This document shows, piece by piece, positions 7,504 through 17,900 of a DNA stretch of 64,000 nucleotides. A model generated the notes under the pieces. That model was not told where the DNA came from. It saw nothing but the letters and a program-made list of their open reading frames with translations, and did not search any database. The stretch covers positions 62,001-126,000 of the forward strand of contig JAIUNM010000003.1 in NCBI GenBank assembly GCA_020162035.1. The letters are read 5' to 3'. Every line of letters starts with the position of its first letter. Within the stretch, counting starts at the first letter, position 1. A program made the translations under genes and the position numbers. Origin of the DNA: Bacteroidota bacterium. Lineage in GTDB: Bacteria; Bacteroidota; Bacteroidia; B-17B0; Aurantibacillaceae.

Positions 7504-9684
7504 CTATTTATTTTTCACAAATCCAACTACTTTAATTTCTGTTCTTCGGTTTTGTGCGTGTACATCTTCGCTACAAGTACTGTTAACCTTGCCTTCACAA
7601 GCACAGTTATTTAGCAATTTGCCTTCACCATAACCTTTACCTTTTATCCTCGTTTTAGTAATGCCTTTACTTACAATATAACTTGCGCTACTTTTTGCAC
7701 GTTTATCAGATAATGTTAAGTTAGCACTTGCTTTACCTCTACAATCTGTATGCGAACTTAATTCAATAATTATATCCGGATTATCTTTCATTAATTGTAC
7801 AAGTTTATCTAATTCTAATGCCGCATCTGATTTAATGTTCCATTTAGCAACATCAAAATAAATGTTATCAACTTTTATAGATTTTCCAACAACAATTTTT
7901 TGAGTAAAAATGTTTTTTATAATATCACTATCGGGCTTAATTACAAATTTTTCGGTATTACTAAAATAATCTGGTCTTTTTTCAGAGCCAATAAATAAAG
8001 GTTTATCTAAAGGTAAATTCACTGCTTTATAATCACCTGTACTATCTGTTACAATATTTAAATAGTTATTTCCAAATTCATCGTAAATAGCCACTTTTAC
8101 ACCTGCTAAAGGTAAGTTCGTTTCTTTATCTATAACTTTACCTTTTATACTTTTTTCTGATTTTAAAGAACAAGTTATTGTAATTACAGAATCTTGGTCG
8201 CTTACTTTTTTAATTAAATTTATTGGTTTGTATCTTTCGTTAAATGCAGTTAAGCTAAAATCTTTACCCGCTTTTAATCTAAAATCGTAAGTTTTTCCAC
8301 TATCTAATTTTTCCTCAAATTTATTTGCACTTTGCATAAATGTAAACGATACGGCAATTGGTGCGCCTGATACTGAGTCAACAAATTTTAATTTCGAATC
8401 AAAATATCTTGGTTTATTGTTATTAAAATAATAAATATCATCATCGCGTAAACCATTTTTTTTGTTGCTGCTTAAATAACCACTTTTTAAATTTTTATTT
8501 ATCAATACACCAAAATCGTCAAATTGTGTATTAAAGTTTGCTCCAAAATTTTCAGGTTCGCTAAATTCTTTTTTAAACTTATTAAAATCAGCATAAAATA
8601 TATCTAAACCTCCTAAACCCGGCTTAGTGTCACTTGAATAATATAATCCTCCATCATCTGCTATATAAGGAAAAACTTCATTTCCGCTACTGTTAATTTT
8701 AGGTCCTAAATTTACAGGTTTACTCCATGTTTCGTTTTGTTTATCGCACACCCATATATCAAACCCGCCTTGTCCGCCAGGCATATTACTTACAAAATAT
8801 AATTTGTTACCAGCTTTATTTAGTGCAGGGTGCATACAATCATAATCTAAACTGTTGTATTGAAATGGAAGAATTTCAGGATGAACATCTCCAAATTTGT
8901 TATACTTAGAAGTAAAAAGTTGTAATCTAATTACAGCGTTTTTAATTTTTTTAGCATCTTTTTTACTTGCCGATTTTGTGAAATAAATAATAGAATCGTT
9001 GCTACTTATACTCATTGGCCCATTCATTTTTTTGCTTTGAATGTGTTTGTTGTATTTAGTAGATTTGCCAAAGGTAATTGAGTCTGTTTTATCACTTACT
9101 TTATAAACGTAAAAGGTTTCGCCTGTCCATGCACTAAAAAGCCTTACAAATGGGTTTGGTTTTTGCTCGTCTAAATAAATAAATTTATTACTCCAAAACC
9201 TTGGTGAAAATTGCGGACTGTTAGTATTAATATTTTTAACTTCGGTTACTTTAGTTAAGCTAGAGTCTTCGTAAAAAAACATATTGTCATACGCATTTCC
9301 CCATGCAGCAATTTCTTTATTATTGCTGTTTTTTAAACCAATAAATACTTTCTTAGCATCATCAAATCTGTAGTTGGCTAATAAACATTTACCATACATT
9401 AATTTATCATTTTCTGTAGCTTGTGCGTTATCTACAACCGTAGGCCAATAATCAATTGCTTTGTTGTGGTTGTTAATTTTTGTGTAACATAAAGCTAATT
9501 GTTTTGATGTGTAAAAATCTTTTGGCGATTTTTTTAAATAATTTTCGTATGCTTCGGCAGCATCAACATAAGCCATTTTTATAAAAAGTTTATCGGCTTT
9601 AATTAATTTAGGGTTTGTTTGTGCTTTCCCAATAAAAGTAACTATTAGTAAAGAAAAGAATATTGTAATTTTTTGAATAGACAT
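7504..9684 (-). CDS. PorE-like OmpA family protein (TPR, PD40, CRD, OmpA)
   Basis: 726 residues with a signal peptide (1-22), TPR-like helices (25-115), PD40/WD40-like beta-propeller blades (about 230-420, with LYFVSNMPGGQGGFDIWV and LYYSSDTKPGLGGLDIFY), a carboxypeptidase-regulatory-like domain (512-580) and a C-terminal OmpA domain (605-722, with SSHTDCRG and QNRRTE). This domain order matches PorE of the Porphyromonas type IX secretion system, which binds peptidoglycan. A Cys-rich insert (NNCACEG...STCSED, 692-706) sits before NRR. It lies 18 bp after a PorP/SprF gene and downstream of a type B cargo gene, so a role in secreting or anchoring that cargo is likely but inferred. Confidence 0.85.
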   Translation of the reverse strand: MSIQKITIFFSLLIVTFIGKAQTNPKLIKADKLFIKMAYVDAAEAYENYLKKSPKDFYTSKQLALCYTKINNHNKAIDYWPTVVDNAQATENDKLMYGKCLLANYRFDDAKKVFIGLKNSNNKEIAAWGNAYDNMFFYEDSSLTKVTEVKNINTNSPQFSPRFWSNKFIYLDEQKPNPFVRLFSAWTGETFYVYKVSDKTDSITFGKSTKYNKHIQSKKMNGPMSISSNDSIIYFTKSASKKDAKKIKNAVIRLQLFTSKYNKFGDVHPEILPFQYNSLDYDCMHPALNKAGNKLYFVSNMPGGQGGFDIWVCDKQNETWSKPVNLGPKINSSGNEVFPYIADDGGLYYSSDTKPGLGGLDIFYADFNKFKKEFSEPENFGANFNTQFDDFGVLINKNLKSGYLSSNKKNGLRDDDIYYFNNNKPRYFDSKLKFVDSVSGAPIAVSFTFMQSANKFEEKLDSGKTYDFRLKAGKDFSLTAFNERYKPINLIKKVSDQDSVITITCSLKSEKSIKGKVIDKETNLPLAGVKVAIYDEFGNNYLNIVTDSTGDYKAVNLPLDKPLFIGSEKRPDYFSNTEKFVIKPDSDIIKNIFTQKIVVGKSIKVDNIYFDVAKWNIKSDAALELDKLVQLMKDNPDIIIELSSHTDCRGKASANLTLSDKRAKSSASYIVSKGITKTRIKGKGYGEGKLLNNCACEGKVNSTCSEDVHAQNRRTEIKVVGFVKNK

Positions 9685-9701
9685 AATAGAATTTTTTTCA
9701 A

Positions 9702-10613
9702 TTAAAATAAACGAGGACTTGTATGATTTTTATATTTGTATTTAAAAATGTAATTTAATACTACTTCGTGGCTTCCTGTGTTGTAACCACTAAATTTACT
9801 AATTGTATAATCATAAGCATAACCAACTCTAAACTGTTGGTTTATTTGGTAGCCAACTAATGCTGCAACAGCATCATTTAAACGGTAAGTTGGCCCAAAC
9901 CAAAACATATCTTTATAAATTAAATGTATGTTAACTTCAGGTTGGATTGGAGTTCCTTTAGCCATTTTAAGCATAAAAGTACTTCTTAACTTAAAGTTTG
10001 AGTTTAAATCAAACACATATCCACCACTTGTGTAATAAGTTAAACCAGCTAATGATGTTGTAGGGCCTGAATATTTTGCATTGTAAGTATTCATTAATAA
10101 TCTTGGTACAGAAAAACCCGCAAACCATTTTTTTGAATAATAATAAATGCCGCTTCCAAAATTAGGTGCGTAAAGTACACCTGTATTGTTTAAAAATTGA
10201 TTATCGTTTGCTTGAATAGTTTTTACACTAGCTAAATTTTGTTGAAATGAATTTACTCCTGCTTGAAAACCTAAACACAATTTACCTTCGTTAATTTTTA
10301 TTCGATAACTAAAATTAAATAAGCCTAAATTTCTTTTCATTACACCAATACTTTCGTTCATGAAATTTATTCCTATTCCAATTTTATCGTTAGCAATAGG
10401 TGCATGTGCGCTAAAAGTTACGTTTGTTGGTGCCCCATCAAAACCAACCCATTGCTTTCTAAATAAACCAGTAAAACTTAAAGCATCGTGGCTACCTGCA
10501 TATGCAGGATTAATAAAACTTTCGTTAAACATATATTGGGTAAACTGTGGGTCAAACTGCGCTTTGACATTAATAATGCCAAGTGTTAAAAGGATATAAA
10601 GTATTTTTTTCAT
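9702..10613 (-). CDS. PorP/SprF family type IX secretion membrane protein
   Basis: 303 residues with a signal peptide (KKILYILLTLGIINVKA) followed by the family hallmark DPQFTQYMFNESFINPAYAGSHD and RKQWVGFDGAPTNVTFSAHAPI. The rest is an outer-membrane barrel ending in a polar tail. PorP is part of the T9SS, and SprF is needed to deliver the adhesin SprB encoded beside it in Flavobacterium. Here the gene begins 5 bp after a 1219-residue type B cargo, the same arrangement as sprB-sprF. Confidence 0.93.
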   Translation of the reverse strand: MKKILYILLTLGIINVKAQFDPQFTQYMFNESFINPAYAGSHDALSFTGLFRKQWVGFDGAPTNVTFSAHAPIANDKIGIGINFMNESIGVMKRNLGLFNFSYRIKINEGKLCLGFQAGVNSFQQNLASVKTIQANDNQFLNNTGVLYAPNFGSGIYYYSKKWFAGFSVPRLLMNTYNAKYSGPTTSLAGLTYYTSGGYVFDLNSNFKLRSTFMLKMAKGTPIQPEVNIHLIYKDMFWFGPTYRLNDAVAALVGYQINQQFRVGYAYDYTISKFSGYNTGSHEVVLNYIFKYKYKNHTSPRLF

Positions 10614-10618
10614 ATAAA

Positions 10619-13600
10619 TTAATATTTAATGGTAATATAACCTGTAATTGCCTTGTCGTTTGGCGTTAATTTAATCACATAATAATAAGTTCCTATTGGT
10701 ACTTTTTGTCCTGGTAATAACATAGAACTATTTGAAACACCATCCCAAAAAGTACTGCTATTATAACCTTTTATAGTGTAAACATTATTGCCCCAACGGT
10801 TAAATATTTGAATTTCGTTATCAGGGTATGCTTCTATCCCTTTAATTACAAACAAATCGTTAACGTTATCACCATCTGGGCTAAATCCTCCAGGTATAGT
10901 TAAATCTTCAATTAATGTAACATCTGTGCTTGATATTTCATTTGGTATTCCATCATTGTTAGGGTCAGGATTATTACCCACGCAAGATGTGTCTGAAATT
11001 AAACCGTTAGTACTTGTTGCTGTAACATATACAAAATTTTTAAATAAGGTTTGATTATTAGGCGAAACCAACACATTTAATTGTAAAATACAACTATCTT
11101 TTGCGCTTATTGTGTTAGATGGACTAACAACTAAATTAGAATTTGAATTACCATTAAATGCTGAATTAGCAACTAAACTACCATATAATAAAGTAAGTGA
11201 TTGAACAGAAAATGTTGTTGGTAATGGGAAAGTAGAACTTAATTTTTCTGTTAAGTTTACATTTGTAATAGCATTGTTGCTATAGTTTACCGCTTTAATT
11301 CTGTATTTTACTAAAAAGCCATTTGTTTCTTTATCTGAACTTATTAATGATTTTGAAACACCAATAGCATTTGTACAAGGAACAACAATTACATTTAATG
11401 TATCGCTTACGTTTGAACAACCATTTGCATCAGTCATATTAAAATAATATTTACCCGACTGATTAAGTAATAGCGTTGTTGTAATTGCACTTGTTAAACT
11501 TGGAATTGCCCCCCAGGTATAGCTGCTACTTGTATTTGCAATTAAGGTTTGGCTACTGTTTGGACAAATACTTAAAGTTCCGTTAAATGGATTAATTGTG
11601 CCTGTTGGTAAAGCATTAACAGTAATTGTTGTTATTGCAGTGTGTGTACAAGCAATATCGTTAGTTGAAATTAAGGAAATTGTGTAAATACCAGCTGCAC
11701 TATATGTGTGTGGAGCAACTGTTGGGTTATTTGTTGGAAATGGGGCAGTAAAACTACCTGTTTGAACTACAGGTGCGCTACCGTCTCCAAAATTCCAAGT
11801 GTAATTTATTACAGTTGAAGTTGCTGCTGCAGTTGTAGTATTGGCAACATTTATAGAACTGTTAACACAACTTGATATAGGTGCTGTAAATGAAGTAGAG
11901 GCGCAAACAGAAATGGGTGCAATTGCAAAATCACCAAATGTTGTAAATTTAGCATTTTGAGTGCTACTGCTTTCTACAGTTCCAGTTGTTGCAGCAAATG
12001 TTGGAGTTAAATCTTTTATATAGTCCCATGCAACCGATGGTGTGCTAACCGTTTTTGCTATTGTATGTGCATTAGATATTGGATAATCGTTTGTGTTATA
12101 ATTTAAAGTAATTTTTGGGTTTGTAAAATTATTTGAATTGGCATCGTTTATTAGCCAATGGCTTTGAGGAATCCATGTATTAGTTATAGGTGAGTTAATT
12201 GAAAGGGTAGGGGCTCCTACCGAAAAATACTCAACAGTATAAGTAGTTAAAGTGTTTGTTGTTTGATTTAATTCGAGTTTAACATTTCTATTACCAAATG
12301 TTTGTTTACCAACTGGTAAATTAAGTGTAAAACTACCTGTAGATGCTCTTTCTGCCTTTAAAGGCCCATTTACGAATGAAGTTGTTGTACCCAAATCACT
12401 AATTGCTGTTTCTTTTAACAAAATTGTATTTAAAGAACTTGTGTTTATAACACCTTGGTTACAAATTAAACTGTCTTTAATTTCAAAACCTGCATCTACC
12501 CATAAAGTATCACTTAAGCCTTGCATACTTATTGTGTTAATTGTTGGACTTGTAACGCCTATATAATGTACGTTCTTGCTAACTACATTTCTTTCGTTGT
12601 AATGCGCATTTTCAATTTCAACTTTTAAGTTTGGTGCACCGCTAACTGTATCGTGCGCTTCTTGCACATACAATAAACCATTTGAAATTGGAGATGTTTC
12701 GTTAACTACTAAATAAGATAAATCGCCCTGAAAACCTATTGTTGCACCATCTGTATTATTTTTTAACCAAGGACTAAAATCAAATTTACCGGTAGGTTTT
12801 AAAGGGTTTATTAAAGTAAAATGTGGGTTTATAACTGGAAATGCAGCTATTGGACTAGGGTTTAAACTCAGCACAACATTTGTAAACGAACTTATGGTAT
12901 TAAACATTAAAAACGAATTCCCTAAATCTATCGAATTTGTAATATTTACAGCTTGTGCAGCACGTTTACATGCAAAAAAACCATTTTTTTGAGCAGTAAT
13001 TGTTCCCGTTGGAAAAACAAAACATCTGTTGGCATCAAAATAATCTGAAATTGGTGCAGTTGCACCACTAAAAGCTGGTAGTTCTTGTATATGTAGGCCA
13101 ATTTCACAATTTGTAAATTTATTTCTTACAATTTTATGGTTATTCCCTTCAACTACTATACCAAATGCATCAAATAAAGTATCAGGAACTTCACTATTAT
13201 AAGGCGCCGCAGCCCAAGCTACAACTTCAGTTGGTGGCGCTGTTACAACAGTGTTTTGAACCCTGTAATTAGAAATTTCATTTTCAACAACAACTAATCC
13301 TTGAGAGGTTAGTGTACCAGAACCTCCAGCCACATTTTGATCTCTGTTAATAATTGCAATACCTGTTATATCTCTTCTTTGAATTGATGGTGAAGTTATT
13401 GAAATATCATTTTTACTAACTACAAAACTATTTATTCCAGATATGCTTCCTGTGCCCGAACAGGTTTTAAGCTCAATACTTGCATATTGGTTATCTCTTA
13501 AAACATTGTTTTCAACTAATCCTCCTTGAAACCCCCCTAATGCAATACCTGGGCCTCCCGTGCTTGTTAATGTTGAGTTTTGAACGGCTGCAAATTTATT

Positions 13601-14278
13601 TTTTGCTGTAGCTAAATTTGGAAAGTTAAAATCTAAAGCTACTAAACTATTATTGTTAAAGATTGAATTTTGAACTATTGCTGTATCTATTGCTGGCCCC
13701 ATTGATAGTAAACCTCTAGATGATACAATCCCATTATTGTCATAAAATATAGAGTTTTTAACTTTTAGTATTCTTAACTTTGTGCTTCCTTCAAAATCTA
13801 TACCATGTGTAAAATTATTGTTAATGTCTAAGCTGTCAAAATATGCTCTACAAGAATCAGCAGGAGAGCCAGAAGGATGAAAAATAGCATATCGATAATT
13901 TCTTATCATCATGCTTCGAATATCAACCCATCTATTGGTATTAATAGAAAATGCAGAGCCTCCAGTTAATGATTTGTTACTGTTATCAAATATTGTTAAT
14001 GTATTTCCTGCACCAAAAATGTGTATGTTTTTGTTTATTATAGTTAATTGAGCATATGTTCCGGCATCAACACAAATTGTATCAAAAGGAGCAGCCATTG
14101 ATAAAGCAAAAGGTACAGTAGCAAAAGGTTGAGCAAAAGTACCTGGATTGGCATCATTTCCAGCAATTGATGCAGATGTAAACACATCTCCTATATTACT
14201 GGCATCATCAACATACCATCTGGTTGCATGAACTTTAAATACCAAAACACTAAAAAGAACAAGTAAAATTTTATTCAT
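10619..14278 (-). CDS. T9SS type B cargo with right-handed beta-helix, PKD and gliding-associated C-terminal domain
   Basis: 1219 residues. After a signal peptide (NKILLVLFSVLVFKVHA), the region to about residue 440 has many short Asn-rich repeats (NNFTHGIDF, IVQNSIFNNNSLVALDF, GLVENNVLRDNQYASIEL) typical of parallel beta-helix proteins. One PKD domain follows around 800-890 (YTWNFGDGSAPVV...HTYSAAGIYTISL). The last 90 residues (IPGGFSPDGDNVNDLFVIKGIE...IQIFNRWGNNVY...GYITIKY) are a type B sorting domain. Such proteins are exported by the T9SS and held at the surface. It is the first gene of an operon with PorP/SprF and PorE-like partners. No protease or glycosidase catalytic residues were recognised, so adhesin or matrix protein is the best guess. 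Confidence 0.88.
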   Translation of the reverse strand: MNKILLVLFSVLVFKVHATRWYVDDASNIGDVFTSASIAGNDANPGTFAQPFATVPFALSMAAPFDTICVDAGTYAQLTIINKNIHIFGAGNTLTIFDNSNKSLTGGSAFSINTNRWVDIRSMMIRNYRYAIFHPSGSPADSCRAYFDSLDINNNFTHGIDFEGSTKLRILKVKNSIFYDNNGIVSSRGLLSMGPAIDTAIVQNSIFNNNSLVALDFNFPNLATAKNKFAAVQNSTLTSTGGPGIALGGFQGGLVENNVLRDNQYASIELKTCSGTGSISGINSFVVSKNDISITSPSIQRRDITGIAIINRDQNVAGGSGTLTSQGLVVVENEISNYRVQNTVVTAPPTEVVAWAAAPYNSEVPDTLFDAFGIVVEGNNHKIVRNKFTNCEIGLHIQELPAFSGATAPISDYFDANRCFVFPTGTITAQKNGFFACKRAAQAVNITNSIDLGNSFLMFNTISSFTNVVLSLNPSPIAAFPVINPHFTLINPLKPTGKFDFSPWLKNNTDGATIGFQGDLSYLVVNETSPISNGLLYVQEAHDTVSGAPNLKVEIENAHYNERNVVSKNVHYIGVTSPTINTISMQGLSDTLWVDAGFEIKDSLICNQGVINTSSLNTILLKETAISDLGTTTSFVNGPLKAERASTGSFTLNLPVGKQTFGNRNVKLELNQTTNTLTTYTVEYFSVGAPTLSINSPITNTWIPQSHWLINDANSNNFTNPKITLNYNTNDYPISNAHTIAKTVSTPSVAWDYIKDLTPTFAATTGTVESSSTQNAKFTTFGDFAIAPISVCASTSFTAPISSCVNSSINVANTTTAAATSTVINYTWNFGDGSAPVVQTGSFTAPFPTNNPTVAPHTYSAAGIYTISLISTNDIACTHTAITTITVNALPTGTINPFNGTLSICPNSSQTLIANTSSSYTWGAIPSLTSAITTTLLLNQSGKYYFNMTDANGCSNVSDTLNVIVVPCTNAIGVSKSLISSDKETNGFLVKYRIKAVNYSNNAITNVNLTEKLSSTFPLPTTFSVQSLTLLYGSLVANSAFNGNSNSNLVVSPSNTISAKDSCILQLNVLVSPNNQTLFKNFVYVTATSTNGLISDTSCVGNNPDPNNDGIPNEISSTDVTLIEDLTIPGGFSPDGDNVNDLFVIKGIEAYPDNEIQIFNRWGNNVYTIKGYNSSTFWDGVSNSSMLLPGQKVPIGTYYYVIKLTPNDKAITGYITIKY

Positions 14279-14514
14279 ATTAATTTGTTATTATATGATT
14301 TTAAGATAGATGCTAATTTACATTTTATTTTTTAAGTATATGCGCTTATTAATCTAAATAGTCGATTTTTTTACCGATTTAAGTACTGATTTATATGAAT
14401 TAATCTAATTGCATGTAACTTTTATAACTTATTATAAAGCTATCCGTAAAAAAAAACAATAACAAACAATAATGTAAAATATGAAAACAATTAACCCTTT
14501 AAAAATTAGCAGCC

Positions 14515-17500
14515 ATGAAAACAGTAAATTATTTATTAATTGTGTTTGGCTTTGGGGCACAAGTGCTATCCGTTGCACAAACAAAAAATCTCACCAATTC
14601 TTCTGCAACATCTTCTAACTCTTCTATTTTTTGGAAAAAATATGCTGACGAATTAAAACTTAATTCAATCGAAAAACTAGAGTTTTTAAAATCTCATCAA
14701 TCATCTAGTCAGCTAACAAATTCTGTTTCTTTTCAAGGTTTAAAACCTAATTATAATCCGCAAACAATATCAGCCGCAAGTTGTGTTAACATCGATTTTG
14801 AAAGTGGCAATTTATCGGGCTGGGTAACTAGTTCTGGTTTCCATCCAATATTTAATCCATTAGGTTGTTGCCCAAATTTAGGCGGACAACAAACTGTATT
14901 AAGTGGCGGAGTTGATGCTGCAGGAGGATTTCAACGGGTTGCACCTGGAGGTAATTTTTCGTTATTACTTGGAAATAATCAAACTGGTGGAGAAGCAGAT
15001 AGAATTGAACAAACCTTTTTAGTAAATGCTTCTAATGCAAACTTTACTTATCGTTATGCTGTTGTTTTTGAAGACCCAGGACACACACCGGCTCAACAAC
15101 CATCTTTTCAAATAGAAATGTTAGATAGTTTAGGTGCTCAAATTCCTTGTACTTTTTATAACGTTGCAGCTGGGGCAAATATTCAAGGTTTTCAAAACTC
15201 AACAACTCAAAATGGTGTAATTTTTAAACCATGGACAAATGTTGCAGTTGACTTAACTAATTACATAGGTCAAAATGTAACTATAAGGTTTACTACTTAT
15301 GATTGTGCTTTAGGCGGGCATTTTGGTTACGCATACATTGATGGAATTTGTGCAGCATTTGTAAAAGGAGGAAGCGATACAGTTTGTGTGGGAGTAAATA
15401 AAAATTTTTGCGCACCAAATGGTTTTATGAATTATACTTGGCAAGGGCCTAATACAACAAATGTTACAGGGCAATGTTTTAATGCAATAAGTGCAGGGGT
15501 TTACACTTGCCAAACACAATTAGTTACTGGTTGTACAGGACCAGAATTTACTTATACTTTAGTTAACTACCCTCAGCCATTAGCTTCATTCACTTACTCA
15601 ACAGCTAATGCATGCGCACTAAATTATTCTGTTACCAATACAAGTACAATTTCATCTGGTGGCTTAAGCTATGTTTGGAATTTGACTTCAAGTAATAGTA
15701 GTTTAATTAATCCAATATTTAATTTATCAACTGTAGGTAATCATTTAATTGAACTTATTGCAACAACACCGTTTGGTTGCTCCGATACAAATAGCGTTAT
15801 GGTTAATGTTTCGCCATTACCAAACCCCAATTTTATAGTTAATAACAGTTGTTTAAACTCTACTACTCAGTTTACAAATTCAAGTTCTATTTTAACTGGA
15901 AATATCACAAGCTATATATGGAATTTAACCAGTGCACTTACAAGTACATTAATTAATCCAAATGTTAATTATTTATCAGCAGGAGTTTATTCTGTTCAAT
16001 TAAATGCTACAAGTGATATGGGTTGTGTAAGCTCAATAACCAAAACTTTACAAATATATCATTTACCAACAATTTCATTTGGTGCTAATTCAGTATGCCA
16101 AGGAGTTAATACAATTTTTAATAACTCAAGTTCTGTTATAGATGGGAATATTACTAATTATAATTGGGATTTTAATAACGATGGTGTTTTTGATAATACA
16201 TCTGCAAATCCACAATTTCTATATCCAAACTATGGAACCTATACAGCAAACTTACAAATTATAAGTAGTTTTAATTGTGTAAATAATGGTGTAAATCAAA
16301 TTTTAGTTTATGCTAATCCTCAACCATCATTTAATGCAAACTCTGTTTGTTATGGAATTACAACAACATTTACAAATCAAAGTTCAATTCCTGTTGGTAA
16401 CATTTCGAGTTACGCATGGAATTTAGGAAACAACCAAAGTTATTTTAATGTTAACCCTAGTGTTTTATATAATTCAGGAGGAATATACACGGTACAACTA
16501 ACAGCAACTTCTAATAATAATTGCAATGCATATTATACAAACACAATAGTGGTTCATTATTTACCAATAACCCAATTTACTACAAATTCAGCTTGTTTAA
16601 ACCAAGCAACAGTATTTAATAACAGTAGTTCTGTTACAAATGCTACAATATCAAAATATCGTTGGGATTTTGATAACAATGGAATTTGGGATGATACAAT
16701 AACAATTAATCCTACCAAAACGTTTCCTAATTACGGCAATTACAACTGTAAATTGCAAACCGTTAGTAATTTTAATTGTTCAAGTAATATAGTGCAACAA
16801 GTAAAAGTTCACGCTAACCCTATAGCAAATTTTACTAATAATAAAACCTGTTTAGGAGATGCTACTAAGTTTACTAATTTATCAGTTTCGGTTGATGGAT
16901 TGTTTTCTTCATTTCAATGGGATTTTAATGCAGATAATACTGTAGATAATATTTTCCCAACCCCAACTACAACCTATAATTCAAATGGTGTTTATTTAGT
17001 AAAATTAGAAGTTCAAACACAATATGGTTGTGTAAATGTTATAACTAAACCTGTTTATGTAAATGCAATGCCAATTGCAAATTTTACTGCACCTAAAACT
17101 AATGGTTGCCCAAGTTTTTGCACCACTTTTACAAACCAATCAACTATTAATGGCGGCAATATTGTAACAAACCAATGGCAATTTGGAGATGGGACAACAC
17201 CAAATTATCAACTTAACCCTACGCACTGTTATAATACTGGAAAATACGATGTAACCTTAAAAGTGGTAAGTGATAGTGGATGTATAAATTCAATTGTTAA
17301 ACGTAACTTTATTAATGTACATTCAATTCCTGTAGCTTCATTTTATACAGAACCTGAAGAAATAGATGAAAATGAACCTAGTGTAAAAATCATATCAAAT
17401 GCTGATGGCGCTTTAGTTACAAGTTATCATATTAACGATGGCGCAAATTATTATAGTGAAAAAGTAGACCATACTTTTGCAATACCTGCAAAACAAACAC

Positions 17501-17856
17501 CTGTAATTTTTCAAGTGGTTAAAAACGAGTTTGGTTGTTCAGATACTACATCTAAAATACTTAAATTTAAACCATCTTTTGTTGTATATATCCCAAATAC
17601 ATTTACACCTAACGGTGATGGGGTGAACGATTCATTTTACGCTAAAGGAGTAGGAATTAATAAATTTAGTATTCAAATTTATGATAGATGGGGACATGTA
17701 ATTTTTACAAGTAATTCATTAGATGAAGGCTGGGATGGTACAATGAAAAATAGCTCAGACCCAATAAAACAAGATGTGTATGTTTGGAAAGCACAAGTGG
17801 TTGATGTGTTTAATAAATATCATGATTTAACAGGGCATGTTAATTTAATTAAATAA
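14515..17856 (+). CDS. T9SS type B cargo with jellyroll and multiple PKD repeats
   Basis: 1113 residues. A signal peptide (to about residue 22) is followed by a jellyroll-like domain (about 90-280, NIDFESGNLSGWVTSSG...HFGYAYIDGICA), then at least seven PKD-like repeats of about 80 residues. Each carries a core like ISSYAWNLG or WDFNNDG plus a YxxGxYTVxLxATSxxxC strand. The end (VYIPNTFTPNGDGVNDSFYAKGVGINKFSIQIYDRWG...GHVNLIK) is a type B C-terminal sorting domain. I chose the ATG at 14515. An ATG at 14481 is in another frame. It has no adjacent SprF and converges on an OmpA-family gene. It is likely a surface adhesin. Confidence 0.88.
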   Translation: MKTVNYLLIVFGFGAQVLSVAQTKNLTNSSATSSNSSIFWKKYADELKLNSIEKLEFLKSHQSSSQLTNSVSFQGLKPNYNPQTISAASCVNIDFESGNLSGWVTSSGFHPIFNPLGCCPNLGGQQTVLSGGVDAAGGFQRVAPGGNFSLLLGNNQTGGEADRIEQTFLVNASNANFTYRYAVVFEDPGHTPAQQPSFQIEMLDSLGAQIPCTFYNVAAGANIQGFQNSTTQNGVIFKPWTNVAVDLTNYIGQNVTIRFTTYDCALGGHFGYAYIDGICAAFVKGGSDTVCVGVNKNFCAPNGFMNYTWQGPNTTNVTGQCFNAISAGVYTCQTQLVTGCTGPEFTYTLVNYPQPLASFTYSTANACALNYSVTNTSTISSGGLSYVWNLTSSNSSLINPIFNLSTVGNHLIELIATTPFGCSDTNSVMVNVSPLPNPNFIVNNSCLNSTTQFTNSSSILTGNITSYIWNLTSALTSTLINPNVNYLSAGVYSVQLNATSDMGCVSSITKTLQIYHLPTISFGANSVCQGVNTIFNNSSSVIDGNITNYNWDFNNDGVFDNTSANPQFLYPNYGTYTANLQIISSFNCVNNGVNQILVYANPQPSFNANSVCYGITTTFTNQSSIPVGNISSYAWNLGNNQSYFNVNPSVLYNSGGIYTVQLTATSNNNCNAYYTNTIVVHYLPITQFTTNSACLNQATVFNNSSSVTNATISKYRWDFDNNGIWDDTITINPTKTFPNYGNYNCKLQTVSNFNCSSNIVQQVKVHANPIANFTNNKTCLGDATKFTNLSVSVDGLFSSFQWDFNADNTVDNIFPTPTTTYNSNGVYLVKLEVQTQYGCVNVITKPVYVNAMPIANFTAPKTNGCPSFCTTFTNQSTINGGNIVTNQWQFGDGTTPNYQLNPTHCYNTGKYDVTLKVVSDSGCINSIVKRNFINVHSIPVASFYTEPEEIDENEPSVKIISNADGALVTSYHINDGANYYSEKVDHTFAIPAKQTPVIFQVVKNEFGCSDTTSKILKFKPSFVVYIPNTFTPNGDGVNDSFYAKGVGINKFSIQIYDRWGHVIFTSNSLDEGWDGTMKNSSDPIKQDVYVWKAQVVDVFNKYHDLTGHVNLIK

Positions 17857-17865
17857 TAAAAAATT

Positions 17866-17900
17866 AACTAGTGCTTTAAAAACTAAGGCACTAGTTTTTT
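17866..17900. terminator. Bidirectional Rho-independent terminator
   Basis: AACTAGTGC pairs with GCACTAGTT, extended by TT/AA next to a bulged G, around an A-rich loop. Runs of A lie before it and T after it, so it can end transcripts from both strands. The TAG stop of the minus-strand OmpA gene (17891-17893) is inside the right arm. Confidence 0.85.

Noticed and set aside
14481..14514. ATG upstream of the PKD-repeat cargo gene
   Set aside because: It is out of frame with the cargo and its short reading frame has no recognisable features. The ATG at 14515 gives a signal peptide.
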